64,000 bases of DNA from Chloroflexi bacterium AL-N1 (GTDB lineage: Bacteria; Chloroflexota; Chloroflexia; Chloroflexales; Roseiflexaceae): assembly GCA_013122435.1 (NCBI GenBank), contig WYDT01000006.1, forward strand, positions 342,525 through 406,524. Direction: 5' to 3'. The notes under the pieces are model-generated. The model searched no databases and was not told the DNA's origin. It saw only the letters and a program-made list of their open reading frames with translations. Shown here piece after piece: positions 51,274-60,719 of the stretch. Position numbers and translations under genes: made by a program. Each line of letters starts with the position of its first letter. Position 1 is the stretch's first letter.

Positions 51274-52542
51274 ATGGTTCCACGACTGATCTTCTATATG
51301 TTGTTTAGCATATCGATATTGTTTATCCCAAAGCTCAACCCACCCACGATTGTCCCTGGGCGAGTCCTGATCAGAATAAGCGCGACAGCTTCTGCACGCA
51401 TACATGATCAACTCACCCAAGACTTTACAGTGCAATCACAATTGGGGACAGACGTATACAGCATTCAAATACCCATTGGCGAAGAACGGCTCACTGCCCA
51501 ACGTCTGTCAATCAACCCAGACATCGTGTACGCTCAACCGGACCACATCGTCACGGCTCAGACCACCCCCAACGATCCACGTTACAACGACCAGTGGAAT
51601 CTCGCTCACGTTGGGATGCCTGCTGCCTGGAAACTGGTAACGGATACGACAGCACTACCTATCGCCATACTCGACTCAGGCGTTGCCGTCGATCATCCAG
51701 ATCTTGCAGAACAACTGTGGACCAACGATAACGAAATCCCCAATAACCAGATCGATGATGATCAGAATGGCTTTGTCGATGATGTGCATGGCTGGCATTT
51801 TTTTCAGACATTCCGTGGAGGACAGGCTACACCGCGGAATAACGGCGACATCTCCGACCCTAACGGTCATGGCACCCATGTCTCCGGTATTGTTGGTGCA
51901 ATAGGCAATAACAATACCGGCATCATCGGCATCACGTGGCGTGCACAACTGATGATTGTGCGTGTACTTGATGAGGATCTGGTTGGTGCAGAGTCGGATA
52001 TCATTCGAGGACTCCAGTATGCCATCGACAATGGTGCCAAAGTTATCAACCTTAGTTTGGGGATGGACGAACCCAGTCCGGCGCTCGCAGAAGCCATCGC
52101 AGAGGCAGATTCACAGGGGGTTGTAGTGGTTGCTGCAGCAGGAAATAACAGTGGAGCAATCGCATACCCGGCGGCCTATCCATCGGTTATTGCTGTTGGA
52201 GCTAGTAATCAGCAAGACCAACGAGCTGATTTTTCGGCATATGGACCGACGCTTGACCTACTCGCACCAGGGGTTGACATCCTTAGCACCTGGAACGGCG
52301 TTCCCTACTTCACGCGCTCAGGCACTTCGATGGCAACGCCCCATGTCACAGGCATTGCGGCGTTATATCTCACACAATCGCCCCAATCAACGCCAACACA
52401 GGTGCGCAGCTGCCTTACATTCTCTGCTACTGATCTGGCACGACCAGGGTACGATGAAAAAACTGGGTGGGGACTGATCAATGCGGCACGTGTACTGAAT
52501 AGATGTCAAAGACCCATCTATCTTCCACTGTTGCTCAAATAA
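51274..52542 (+). CDS. Secreted subtilisin-like serine protease (S8)
   Basis: 422 residues. A hydrophobic N-terminus (LIFYMLFSISILFIP) acts as signal peptide. A short propeptide follows (about 35-100). The catalytic triad is complete: Asp134 (AILDSGVAVDHPD), His199 (NGHGTHVSG) and Ser352 (SGTSMATPHVTG). The calcium-site segment EQLWTNDNEIPNNQIDDDQNGFVDD resembles the fervidolysin/thermitase clade. The protein ends IYLPLLLK, the LP tail. It is more compact than the 605-residue subtilase and lacks a C-terminal binding module. The ribosome site is weak (ATAGGT). Confidence 0.93.
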   Translation: MVPRLIFYMLFSISILFIPKLNPPTIVPGRVLIRISATASARIHDQLTQDFTVQSQLGTDVYSIQIPIGEERLTAQRLSINPDIVYAQPDHIVTAQTTPNDPRYNDQWNLAHVGMPAAWKLVTDTTALPIAILDSGVAVDHPDLAEQLWTNDNEIPNNQIDDDQNGFVDDVHGWHFFQTFRGGQATPRNNGDISDPNGHGTHVSGIVGAIGNNNTGIIGITWRAQLMIVRVLDEDLVGAESDIIRGLQYAIDNGAKVINLSLGMDEPSPALAEAIAEADSQGVVVVAAAGNNSGAIAYPAAYPSVIAVGASNQQDQRADFSAYGPTLDLLAPGVDILSTWNGVPYFTRSGTSMATPHVTGIAALYLTQSPQSTPTQVRSCLTFSATDLARPGYDEKTGWGLINAARVLNRCQRPIYLPLLLK

Positions 52543-52617
52543 ATCCGACCAATGAACAGACTCGCGGCACAAAAAAGCGAGACACTCAAAAGAATGCCCC
52601 GCTCACAAAAGGCTGTT

Positions 52618-55071
52618 TTATGGTTCTTGCACCTCAACCCGCTCCCGTACAACATCAAAGCTGTTCTGGATAGCAGAGCCAAACGACTTGGCTGGAACCA
52701 GTGCCGTTGCCAGCACTTCATCAAGTGTTTCGACCGGTACAAAGGTCAATTCGTCGAACACTTCGCGTGGCAGATCCTCCAAATCGGCTTCGTTGCGCCG
52801 TGGCAGGATGATCGTGCGAATGCCAGCCCGATGTGCACCAAGCGCTTTCTCTTTGATACCACCAATCGGGAGCACACGACCCCGCAACGTAATCTCACCA
52901 GTCATCGCCACATCGTCACGCACAATGCGCCCCGTAGCTGCCGATGCCAGTGCGGTTGCCATGGTAATACCAGCCGACGGACCATCCTTCGGCACGGCAC
53001 CGCCTGGTACATGGATGTGAATAGCATTGCTGTCGAAGAAATGCGAGTCGATCCCCAGCATCTTCGAGCGCGAACGTACATAGGTCAGGGCAGCCTCAGC
53101 GCTTTCACGCATGACATCGCCAAGCTGTCCGGTCAGTCGCAACTCTTTGCGACCCGGCACCACCGAGACTTCCACAAAAACGATATCACCACCAACCGGC
53201 GTCCAGACCATACCCGTGCTGATACCAGGGTTGTCGATGCGCTCTTTCGCCTCGTTGTAGAAACGTGGTCGACCAAGTGCTGCTTGTACGAACTCAGTGT
53301 TAACCGCTAGTGGCAACGCATGCTCGGCTTCGGAGATCTGGCGCGTCACCTTGCGTAGCACCGTCCCGATCTGTCGTTCGAGGGTACGCACACCAGCCTC
53401 ACGTGTGTAACTACGAATGACGTTCCGCAGGGCTGGCTCCTCGACCTGTACCTCATGCGCTGCAAGGCCATTCGCACGCATTTGTTTGGGAATAAGATGC
53501 CGCTCAGCAATGTGCACCTTTTCATCCTCGATGTACCCACTCAGCTCGATCACTTCCAAACGGTCACGCAGAGCCGGTGGTACCGTCTCAAACGTGTTTG
53601 CCGTTGCTATAAACAAGACTTTGCTCAAGTCAAATGGCACATTCAAGTAGTGATCGGTAAAGGTGCTGTTCTGTTCAGGGTCGAGCACTTCGAGCAAGGC
53701 TGCCGATGGATCGCCACGGTAGTCGCTGCCCAACTTATCGATCTCATCGAGCAGAATCACCGGATCGGAAGTACCAGCACGACGCATCTCCTGAATAATG
53801 CGTCCCGGTGCCGAACCGATGTAAGTACGGCGGAAACCGCGTAACTCAGCCTCATCGCGTACACCACCCAAGCTCATGCGGACAAACTTGCGGCCCAACG
53901 CCCGCGCAATGCTGTGTCCAAGGCTGGTCTTACCAACACCAGGAGGACCAACCAGCGCTAAAATAGGCTCACGGGTGGGAATGGATTGACCTGTTTCTTC
54001 TTCCTGCTCCTTGTTTAAGGCTGCAAGACGTTGCTTGACGGCCAGATGCTCAAGGATGCGCTCTTTGACCTTCTCAAGACCGTAATGATCTTCATCAAGT
54101 ACTTGTCGCGAATGGGCGATATCGATGTCTTCCCCACCCACGTTATCCCAGGGCAATTCGGCCACCCATTCCAGATATGTACGAACCATCTGGTATTCAG
54201 GTGAAGCCTCGTTCATCCGACGAAGGCGGTTCAACTCACGGTCGGCTTCTTTACGCGCTGCTTCAGGCAGATTGGCCGATGCCAATTTCTCACTCAAACC
54301 ATCCAGTTCCTCTATCTCAGCATCGTCTTCGCCCAACTCTTTCTGGATGGCGCGCATCTGCTGACGCAGATAGAATTCTCGCTGTTGTTTTTCGGCACCA
54401 TCTTGCACTTCTTTGCGAATTTTAGCTTGAACCTCAAGCAAGCTTATTTGCTTACGATAGAAATCACGAACCTTTATGAGCCGTTCACTCACATCAAATG
54501 TCTCTAACAGATCCTGTCGCTCCTGAAATGTATATTCAGATGAGTATCCGGTGTTGTCAGCCAACCGATCCGGCTCATTGATACTACGGACAAAATTACG
54601 GATCTCTTGTGGCACACCAGGACGTAGATCCAGTGCTGCATCAATGGCAGCATGCACCTCAATCATCAGCTTTTCAAGCTCTGGTGTACGCTCATATGTA
54701 TCAGGACGCTCTGTAAAAGCAAAGCGCGGGTAAGGTGTTGTTTGTGTTTGCTCACCGAGGAGGGCCCGTACCAAGCCACGCACAACCAATCCATCGGACC
54801 CATTGGGCAACATGCCCGCCTGTTCAATGCGAGCAACGACACCAACTCGATGCAGTTGCAGCGCGAGCGGTGCATCGGCATCAGCATCCTCACGACGTGC
54901 AACCAGCAGCACCAGTCGGTTATCGGACTGACCGGCCTCCGCAGCAGCAGTGTTCTCATCGGTCAGCGGAAACGGAACGGCAGTGTATGGAAAAACCACT
55001 GACTCATCGAGCACGATCAGTGGCAAGGTTTGCAATTCATTATTATTCGTCGAAGTTGTCTGCTCGCTCAT
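52618..55071 (-). CDS. lon: ATP-dependent protease Lon
   Basis: 817 residues from ATG 55071, which has GAGGA at good spacing; the upstream in-frame ATG at 55086 is part of that ribosome site. Lon degrades misfolded and short-lived regulatory proteins in the cytoplasm. The LON substrate-binding domain spans about 15-215. The AAA+ module has Walker A GPPGVGKTS at about 375 and Walker B VILLDEIDK. The C-terminal protease domain has the Ser-Lys dyad: KDGPSAGITM (Ser about 696) and GGIKEK (Lys about 738). Upstream lie repeated CGGAAT/ATTCCG motifs that may be regulatory. Confidence 0.97.
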   Translation of the reverse strand: MSEQTTSTNNNELQTLPLIVLDESVVFPYTAVPFPLTDENTAAAEAGQSDNRLVLLVARREDADADAPLALQLHRVGVVARIEQAGMLPNGSDGLVVRGLVRALLGEQTQTTPYPRFAFTERPDTYERTPELEKLMIEVHAAIDAALDLRPGVPQEIRNFVRSINEPDRLADNTGYSSEYTFQERQDLLETFDVSERLIKVRDFYRKQISLLEVQAKIRKEVQDGAEKQQREFYLRQQMRAIQKELGEDDAEIEELDGLSEKLASANLPEAARKEADRELNRLRRMNEASPEYQMVRTYLEWVAELPWDNVGGEDIDIAHSRQVLDEDHYGLEKVKERILEHLAVKQRLAALNKEQEEETGQSIPTREPILALVGPPGVGKTSLGHSIARALGRKFVRMSLGGVRDEAELRGFRRTYIGSAPGRIIQEMRRAGTSDPVILLDEIDKLGSDYRGDPSAALLEVLDPEQNSTFTDHYLNVPFDLSKVLFIATANTFETVPPALRDRLEVIELSGYIEDEKVHIAERHLIPKQMRANGLAAHEVQVEEPALRNVIRSYTREAGVRTLERQIGTVLRKVTRQISEAEHALPLAVNTEFVQAALGRPRFYNEAKERIDNPGISTGMVWTPVGGDIVFVEVSVVPGRKELRLTGQLGDVMRESAEAALTYVRSRSKMLGIDSHFFDSNAIHIHVPGGAVPKDGPSAGITMATALASAATGRIVRDDVAMTGEITLRGRVLPIGGIKEKALGAHRAGIRTIILPRRNEADLEDLPREVFDELTFVPVETLDEVLATALVPAKSFGSAIQNSFDVVRERVEVQEP

Positions 55072-55468
55072 AGCAAATATCCTCATTTCATTTATTTCGC
55101 ATTCCCTATGGATGTACCGTACCTACAACCTACATAGTAATGGGTTCTGAATACACGCTATGTCTCTTCCCATATCTTCACACATCCATAAGTTACATGT
55201 ACAAAGCGGAATATCCATTCCGTTGTGTAGGTATTATGGAACCTCCATTCCGGTTTGTCAATAGAATATCAGACTGATACGGCTAATTCTAACGAAACGC
55301 TAGTATTCAACTCTATACGTTTTTGGAGACCTTGCAGATCGGACAAAGCTCACATATTAAGTAAAAAGTGTTATTTCTTCAAATAGATTTAACGCTTATT
55401 ATGTATATTGTTTTTACAAATCAATAATAACGTTAATAGAAACCCAAAACACATCGAGGGAAAAAACC
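55072..55468. promoter_or_regulatory. lon-phoD divergent region with repeated ATTCCG motifs
   Basis: About 400 bp of AT-rich sequence. CGGAAT, four bases and ATTCCG form a palindrome at 55208-55223; another TCCATTCCG follows at 55244-55252, paired with an upstream ATGGA to make a second small inverted repeat. The cluster lies about 140-180 bp upstream of lon and about 220-260 bp upstream of phoD, and may bind a regulator of either. No gene is seen here. Confidence 0.35.
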
Positions 55469-57064
55469 ATGTCACATTCGCGTAGACGAGCAACTCAATT
55501 ACGCGCGCCCATCGACCGCCGTCGCTTCTTGCAACTGGCTGGCGGTGCGGCTGGCATTACACTCATCAGCCAGCTATCAGCTACATCTGTGCATGCAACC
55601 CCACGTTTTCGCAATTATCCATTTACTTTAGGTGTGGCCTCTGGCGATCCGTTCGATGACAGTGTTGTGTTGTGGACACGCCTCGCACCAGATCCGCTCA
55701 ACGGCGGTGGTATGCCCAAAGAGCATGTTTTGGTGCGTTGGGAGCTTGCCGCCGACGAGAACTTTCGGCGTGTGCTGCGCCAAGGAACAGAAATTGCCTC
55801 ACCTGCCTTAGGTCACTCAGTCCATGCAACAGTCAACGGGCTTGGCCCCTATCGCACCTACTGGTACCGTTTCAAGGTTGGCAATGAAATAAGCCCGGTT
55901 GGACGCACCCAAACCATGCCTACCCCCGCTATGTCACCGTCGCGTCTCCGTTTTGCGTTCGCCTCATGCCAGAACTATAGCCAGGGCTATTACAACGCTT
56001 ACGCAGCAATGGCTGAAGAGGATCTCGATCTGGTCATCCATCTTGGTGACTATATTTATGAGAGTGTGAGCCGACCAGGTAGTGTACGGCAACACGAAGA
56101 TGATGGTGAACCGCTAGATGTGGTGGGGTATCGCAATCGTTACGCGCAGTATCGACTCGACCCCCATCTCCAAGCTACCCATGCCGCTTTCCCCTGGATC
56201 ACCACGTGGGACGATCACGAGGTCGATAATGATTATGCCAACAATATCTCACAGGACTTCGAAGATCCTGCGGCGTTTCTGGACCGTCGTGCTGCGGCCT
56301 ATCAGGTCTACTACGAAATGATGCCACTGCGCGAAACCTCACTACCGATAGGGCCAGACATGCGAATCTATCGACGCTTCCAGTTTGGGAGACTCGCCGA
56401 GTTCAATGTGCTGGATACACGCCAGTATCGCGATGACCAGGCATGCCCAACGCCAGAGCGCGGTGGCGGACGCGTTGTTGACATCACCGAATGCCCCGAA
56501 ATCTTCGATCCAACACGCACACTTCTGGGACGTGAGCAGGAACAGTGGCTTCTCGATGGATTAGGTCAGTCACAGGCGCAGTGGAATGTGCTTGCACAAC
56601 AGGTGCTGTTTGCCACCCTCGAACAAAACCTCGGGCCAGGACGCTCCTACTGGACCGATGGCTGGAGCGGATATTGGCCCTCACGTCAGCGCATCATTGA
56701 TCGCATCGCCGCACAACAACCATCCAATCCGATCATTATCACTGGCGATATCCACACATCCTGGGTGAATGACATATTGGTCGACTTTGCTAATCCACAC
56801 TCCCAGGTGGTAGCAACCGAGTTCACCGGAACATCGATCAGTTCCAACGGTTCCAACTTTGCCCTCCCCTATCTCGTGGAGAATCCCCACGTCAAGTATC
56901 ACGAATGGCGGTACCGTGGCTATGTGCGTTGCGAGGTCAATCAGCAACTGTGGCGCACTGACTTTCGCCACGTTGACTCGGTTCAGGAACCCGGTGCACC
57001 AGTCCGAACCGACGCATCGTGGGTCGTCGAGGATGGTCAGCCCGGTGCACAACGCGATAGTTAG
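55469..57064 (+). CDS. PhoD-like alkaline phosphatase, Tat-exported
   Basis: 531 residues, with GAGGG before the ATG. A twin-arginine signal (DRRRFLQ at 16-22, then AGGAAGITLISQL, cut near VHATP) sends the folded, metal-loaded enzyme across the membrane. The PhoD N-terminal domain (FTLGVASGDPFDDSVVLWTRL) is followed by the phosphatase domain: FAFASCQNYSQGYYNAYAAM, HLGDYIYE, TTWDDHEVDNDYAN, ITGDIHTSWV. PhoD enzymes use Fe3+/Ca2+ and hydrolyse phosphodiesters and phosphomonoesters, and are often induced by phosphate limitation. I see no certain Pho box. Confidence 0.94.
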   Translation: MSHSRRRATQLRAPIDRRRFLQLAGGAAGITLISQLSATSVHATPRFRNYPFTLGVASGDPFDDSVVLWTRLAPDPLNGGGMPKEHVLVRWELAADENFRRVLRQGTEIASPALGHSVHATVNGLGPYRTYWYRFKVGNEISPVGRTQTMPTPAMSPSRLRFAFASCQNYSQGYYNAYAAMAEEDLDLVIHLGDYIYESVSRPGSVRQHEDDGEPLDVVGYRNRYAQYRLDPHLQATHAAFPWITTWDDHEVDNDYANNISQDFEDPAAFLDRRAAAYQVYYEMMPLRETSLPIGPDMRIYRRFQFGRLAEFNVLDTRQYRDDQACPTPERGGGRVVDITECPEIFDPTRTLLGREQEQWLLDGLGQSQAQWNVLAQQVLFATLEQNLGPGRSYWTDGWSGYWPSRQRIIDRIAAQQPSNPIIITGDIHTSWVNDILVDFANPHSQVVATEFTGTSISSNGSNFALPYLVENPHVKYHEWRYRGYVRCEVNQQLWRTDFRHVDSVQEPGAPVRTDASWVVEDGQPGAQRDS

Positions 57065-57164
57065 AGACTGCTCGTATCGCACAACAATACATGTATGAAT
57101 GCCAGGTCCACACGCAGATATGGCGCTGGCATGTCATCTACTCGAGTCGCCACCATTCCTCTGC

Positions 57165-57527
57165 TTATATCAATGAACTGGCACATGCGACTTCAATGGT
57201 GAAATCTCCACCGGGGCAAATGAAATGAAACGTCCAGGAACCCCAGGCATGTTTAGGAGGTTTAATATCCATTCCTTCGTTCGTGAGGCGTTCATAGACA
57301 GTGCTGACATTAGTCTCTGTTTCCAAATCGAAGCCAATATGAAACATCTTCGGATAGGTTGCCTGTTTCCCCTTCATCAAATTGATGTGCATACCATATG
57401 CGTCCATAAGCACAGCCATTTCTTCGCTGTTGTCCTCAAATGCGTCGGTATACTCAAAATGTTTCTTCAGGAATGCAGCGGCTTCCAGGACATTGTAGAC
57501 AGTCAGATTGACATGATCGAGTCGCAT
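57165..57527 (-). CDS. VOC family protein (glyoxalase/dioxygenase superfamily)
   Basis: 120 residues, the usual size of a single-chain pair of beta-alpha-beta-beta-beta modules. MRLDHVNLTVYNVLEAAAFLKKHFEY opens the first, with the metal-ligand His in DHVNL, and MFHIGFDLETETNV the second. FTIEVAC ends it with a ligand Glu. AAGGAGA precedes the start. VOC proteins include glyoxalases, dioxygenases and antibiotic-resistance proteins; this sequence does not reveal which. It diverges from the WYL regulator gene. Confidence 0.85.
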   Translation of the reverse strand: MRLDHVNLTVYNVLEAAAFLKKHFEYTDAFEDNSEEMAVLMDAYGMHINLMKGKQATYPKMFHIGFDLETETNVSTVYERLTNEGMDIKPPKHAWGSWTFHFICPGGDFTIEVACASSLI

Positions 57528-57612
57528 GGATTTCTCCTTATCTGTTTCAGTAATATGCTTCCAGTCACTTGTACTCTAACAGGAGTCGCGGTTATAATCG
57601 GTCCTATATTTG

Positions 57613-57630
57613 TTAAGGGTTAGGGGTTAA
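57613..57630. repeat. GGGTTA-type short repeat before the WYL regulator gene
   Basis: TTAAGGGTTAGGGGTTAA, 54 bp before the regulator start. Third copy of the repeat seen at the ends of the carbonic anhydrase and serS genes. Confidence 0.55.
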
Positions 57631-57683
57631 TAGACTTCGTCATTGTATTCGTATTCGCCACTCAACACGGATCAATCATCGCT

Positions 57684-58643
57684 ATGTATCACCCAACCAC
57701 ACGACTGCTAACAATTCTGGAATTACTACAGACACACCCGTTGCTCAGTGGTGCGGAGCTGGCACGACGGTTGGAGGTCGAACCACGCAGTGTGCGTCGT
57801 TATATTCAGATGCTACAGGATATGGGAATGCCGATTGAGGCAAGCTATGGGCCAGGCGGCGGCTACCGTTTGCGCCCTGGTTTCAAACTACCACCGCTCA
57901 TGTTTAGTGAAGAGGAAGCCACAGCAATTGCACTTGGTTTGCTGGGAACGGCCTGGCTCGAAATCGGCATGTCATCAGTGGCCATTGAAAGGGCACTGGC
58001 GAAAGTGGCGCGAGTACTGCCAGAGCGTGCTCGTGCGCGAATCAACGCCGTCACGAGCCACCTGATGCTCTCACCTCATGCTCAGGAATCACAACCAGAT
58101 GCCACACTCTTGATTGAGTTGAGCGATGCCATACAGCAACAACAACGGATTAATCTCACCTATCGTTCGCATCGTGATGAAGTCACTCAGCGCATAGTCG
58201 AGCCCTATGGAGTTGCCGGATGGTGGGGGCAATGGTACATGGTCGGCTACTGTTGCCTGCGAAAAGATTACCGCCTGTTTCGTCTGGATCGCCTGCAACA
58301 GATGCAGATCCGCACCGATACCTTTGTGCGCGATAAAACCTTCGATTGCGAGGCATATATAAACAGACAGCTAAAACGACAAGCGAACTGGCAGGTTGTG
58401 GTCGAATTTCAGACCACATTGTACACAGTACAGCAGAAGATCCCCGAAGCTTATGGCTCACTCACAGACACACCCACCGGAGTTTTGTTTCAGTGCGATA
58501 CAGATGACATCGACTATATAGCCCGCTATCTCATGGCACTGAACCTGCCATTTGTCATTCATAACCCACCAGCACTACGAGAGGCGCTGCTGCGGTTGGC
58601 AGAGCAGATAACACAGATCGCGACAGCACCACATAATGATTGA
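57684..58643 (+). CDS. WYL domain transcriptional regulator (YafY type)
   Basis: 319 residues. A helix-turn-helix of the DeoR type (TTRLLTILELLQTHPLLSGAELARRLEVEPRSVRRYIQML) opens the protein. Residues about 135-215 are the WYL domain, here WWGQWYMVGYCCLRKDYRLFRLDRL. A C-terminal WCX-like region follows. WYL domains bind nucleic acid or other ligands and control DNA-damage, defence and metabolic genes. A paralogue with the same layout is encoded at 61978-62934. The nearby downstream alpha/beta hydrolase gene is a possible target. Confidence 0.9.
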   Translation: MYHPTTRLLTILELLQTHPLLSGAELARRLEVEPRSVRRYIQMLQDMGMPIEASYGPGGGYRLRPGFKLPPLMFSEEEATAIALGLLGTAWLEIGMSSVAIERALAKVARVLPERARARINAVTSHLMLSPHAQESQPDATLLIELSDAIQQQQRINLTYRSHRDEVTQRIVEPYGVAGWWGQWYMVGYCCLRKDYRLFRLDRLQQMQIRTDTFVRDKTFDCEAYINRQLKRQANWQVVVEFQTTLYTVQQKIPEAYGSLTDTPTGVLFQCDTDDIDYIARYLMALNLPFVIHNPPALREALLRLAEQITQIATAPHND

Positions 58644-58736
58644 TGGCAAGATTAGCAAAACAACCTGAACAACACAGCACACATGTTCGTGTATAATGGT
58701 GTTGAACCACTGCATCATAATCTATAGGAGATCGCA

Positions 58737-59543
58737 ATGGAAGCCTACGACGACGACCTTAGCAGGTTTGCAGCAGACGGTGCAACAGCATTACCAATAA
58801 CCAATGAGCAGGGCTACATCGAACACGACGGTGCTCGAATCTGGTACGCCACGTATGGTTCTGGTCCACCCGTAAACCTACTACACGGCGGCCTTGGACA
58901 TAGTGGCAACTGGGGGTATCAAGTTCCAGCGCTCGTCACTAGCGGCTATCGTGTCGTGGTAATAGACAGCCGTGGCCACGGTCGTAGCACACGCGACGAA
59001 CGTCCGTTTACGTATGAACTGATGGCATCCGACGTGTCGACAGTGATGGATGTATTACACATTGAGAAGGCAGGTTTGGTGGGCTGGAGCGATGGCGCAG
59101 TCATCGCCTTGATTCTTGCTATGAAAGCTCCCACATGCGTTGCGGGAGTATTCTTCTTTGGCTGTGCCATGGACCCCAGCGGTACCAAGGAAATCGAATT
59201 CACCCCCATTCTCAAGCGATGCTTTGGGCGACACATGCAGGACTACGCGCAGCTATCGCCCACACCGGACCAATTCGAGGCGTTCTCTGCAGCAGTCGAT
59301 CTCATGCAGCAAACACAACCCAATTACTCAGCACAGGATCTGGCTCAGGTCAGTGTACCCGTTGCGATTGTGCAGAGCGAGCACGATGAATTCATCAAAC
59401 ATGAACACGCCAAATATCTGGCTCAGACCATTCCAAATGCAGAATTCGTCCATCTACCTGGAGTGAGTCATTTTGCACCACTGCAACGGCCCGAGCAATT
59501 CAATGTGGAAATGTTTGGATTTCTGAGCAAAGTGCTCGCCTGA
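58737..59543 (+). CDS. Alpha/beta fold hydrolase
   Basis: 268 residues, with ATAGGAG before the start. The oxyanion segment is NLLHGGLGHSGNWGYQ, the nucleophile elbow VGWSDGA gives Ser118, an acid near Asp216 (VQSEHDEF), and GVSHFAPLQRP gives His245, a complete catalytic triad. It resembles esterases/haloperoxidase-like hydrolases of the BioH or 3-oxoadipate enol-lactonase type. Substrate unknown. No signal peptide, so cytoplasmic. It lies 93 bp after a WYL regulator gene on the same strand. Confidence 0.9.
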   Translation: MEAYDDDLSRFAADGATALPITNEQGYIEHDGARIWYATYGSGPPVNLLHGGLGHSGNWGYQVPALVTSGYRVVVIDSRGHGRSTRDERPFTYELMASDVSTVMDVLHIEKAGLVGWSDGAVIALILAMKAPTCVAGVFFFGCAMDPSGTKEIEFTPILKRCFGRHMQDYAQLSPTPDQFEAFSAAVDLMQQTQPNYSAQDLAQVSVPVAIVQSEHDEFIKHEHAKYLAQTIPNAEFVHLPGVSHFAPLQRPEQFNVEMFGFLSKVLA

Positions 59544-59580
59544 AGCCCAAAGGCCACTGAGTCAATATACCGAAATCTTG

Positions 59581-60642
59581 CTATTGATATAGCGACGGTT
59601 CGCCATGAACATGGTTCGGTGGTAGCGATGGCGCTTGTGCAGCTAGGATCAAATCACGACGGCGCTTCAGATACAGCGCAATCGGTCGGTCACCAGGGAT
59701 AAAGCGTTCACCGACTTCCAAACTCGCATGTTTAGGATGCTGACTAACGACAATCTGTTCATCTTCGCCGACTACATACTGATTGTAGAGATTGCCGACA
59801 TAGGCAACTAGGCGACCCAACAGCGGTTGTGTGAGCATACGCTGGTAAAATCGCATGTAGAGTACACAATGTTCGTCATCAATGGGAGTCATTGCAATGA
59901 CCAAGCTCACCTTTTCACCTATCCAGAGCTGCCAGATATTAGGGAAATGGAAACGAATCTGCGGAGGCCCATCAGGAGATGGTACCTCGGTTGGTTTCAT
60001 TGCAGGTAGTCCAACATCAGGCTGGTTGCTGATCCAGACATGAATTTTATCGTCTGCCAGTGTTGTATACGGCCCATTGACTAATGTCAAGTTACCCCGT
60101 CCAATGGTTTTGGCGTGGACAAAGGGTAGATGTGAGACATCTAACATTCCCTGGATGGCACGGGTATAGCTGGTGTTCCACTGCTTCTGAGCCGAAGTAT
60201 AGATATGTTCTTCCAGACCTTCAAAAAAAGGCAGCGGAGGATACTCGGAGCGTGGTTCACCAGACCAGACCCAAATAAACCCGTGCGCCTCTTGTGCTGG
60301 ATAAGTCATACACTGGAAGATTTTTGGTTTAGGGCCATTTCGCCCATTGGCCGGAACCAGTTGACATGCACCCTTCCGGTCAAACTGGAAGCCATGAAAA
60401 TGGCACTGAATATTACCATCTACGATCTTGCCAGGGCTGAGTTTCGCCTGACGATGTGGGCACATATCACGCATTACCACGATCTTGCTATTCCTGTCAC
60501 GCCAGAAAACGAGATCCTCGTTCAACCGCTTAAAGGCGTAGGGCTTTCCAGATTTGACTTCACTTGACTCCCGCACTGCATACCACATATTCGGAATTAT
60601 TGTAGCTTCTGGCTTACAAGCAGTAATGGACTGCACTGCCAT
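59581..60642 (-). CDS. Rieske-type ring-hydroxylating oxygenase (alpha-subunit-like)
   Basis: 353 residues. The Rieske [2Fe-2S] cluster is bound by Cys61, His63, Cys80 and His83 (CPHRQ and CHFH). The mononuclear iron site is likely His171 and His176 in DVSHLPFVHAKT, with a further Asp. The whole matches single-component-type oxygenases such as those for pheophorbide, carnitine, vanillate or cholesterol; the N-terminal IPNMWYAV fits this group. A reductase gene is not nearby. GAAAGGTGACACACAATG is nearly identical to the leader of the epoxide hydrolase gene just upstream on the same strand. Confidence 0.92.
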   Translation of the reverse strand: MAVQSITACKPEATIIPNMWYAVRESSEVKSGKPYAFKRLNEDLVFWRDRNSKIVVMRDMCPHRQAKLSPGKIVDGNIQCHFHGFQFDRKGACQLVPANGRNGPKPKIFQCMTYPAQEAHGFIWVWSGEPRSEYPPLPFFEGLEEHIYTSAQKQWNTSYTRAIQGMLDVSHLPFVHAKTIGRGNLTLVNGPYTTLADDKIHVWISNQPDVGLPAMKPTEVPSPDGPPQIRFHFPNIWQLWIGEKVSLVIAMTPIDDEHCVLYMRFYQRMLTQPLLGRLVAYVGNLYNQYVVGEDEQIVVSQHPKHASLEVGERFIPGDRPIALYLKRRRDLILAAQAPSLPPNHVHGEPSLYQ

Positions 60643-60719
60643 TGTGTGTCACCTTTCTTTGCGCTATTTTTGTGAGTGAGTTTATGAATAAGTTGTCCAA
60701 CAAAACCGTTCAGTTTCAT

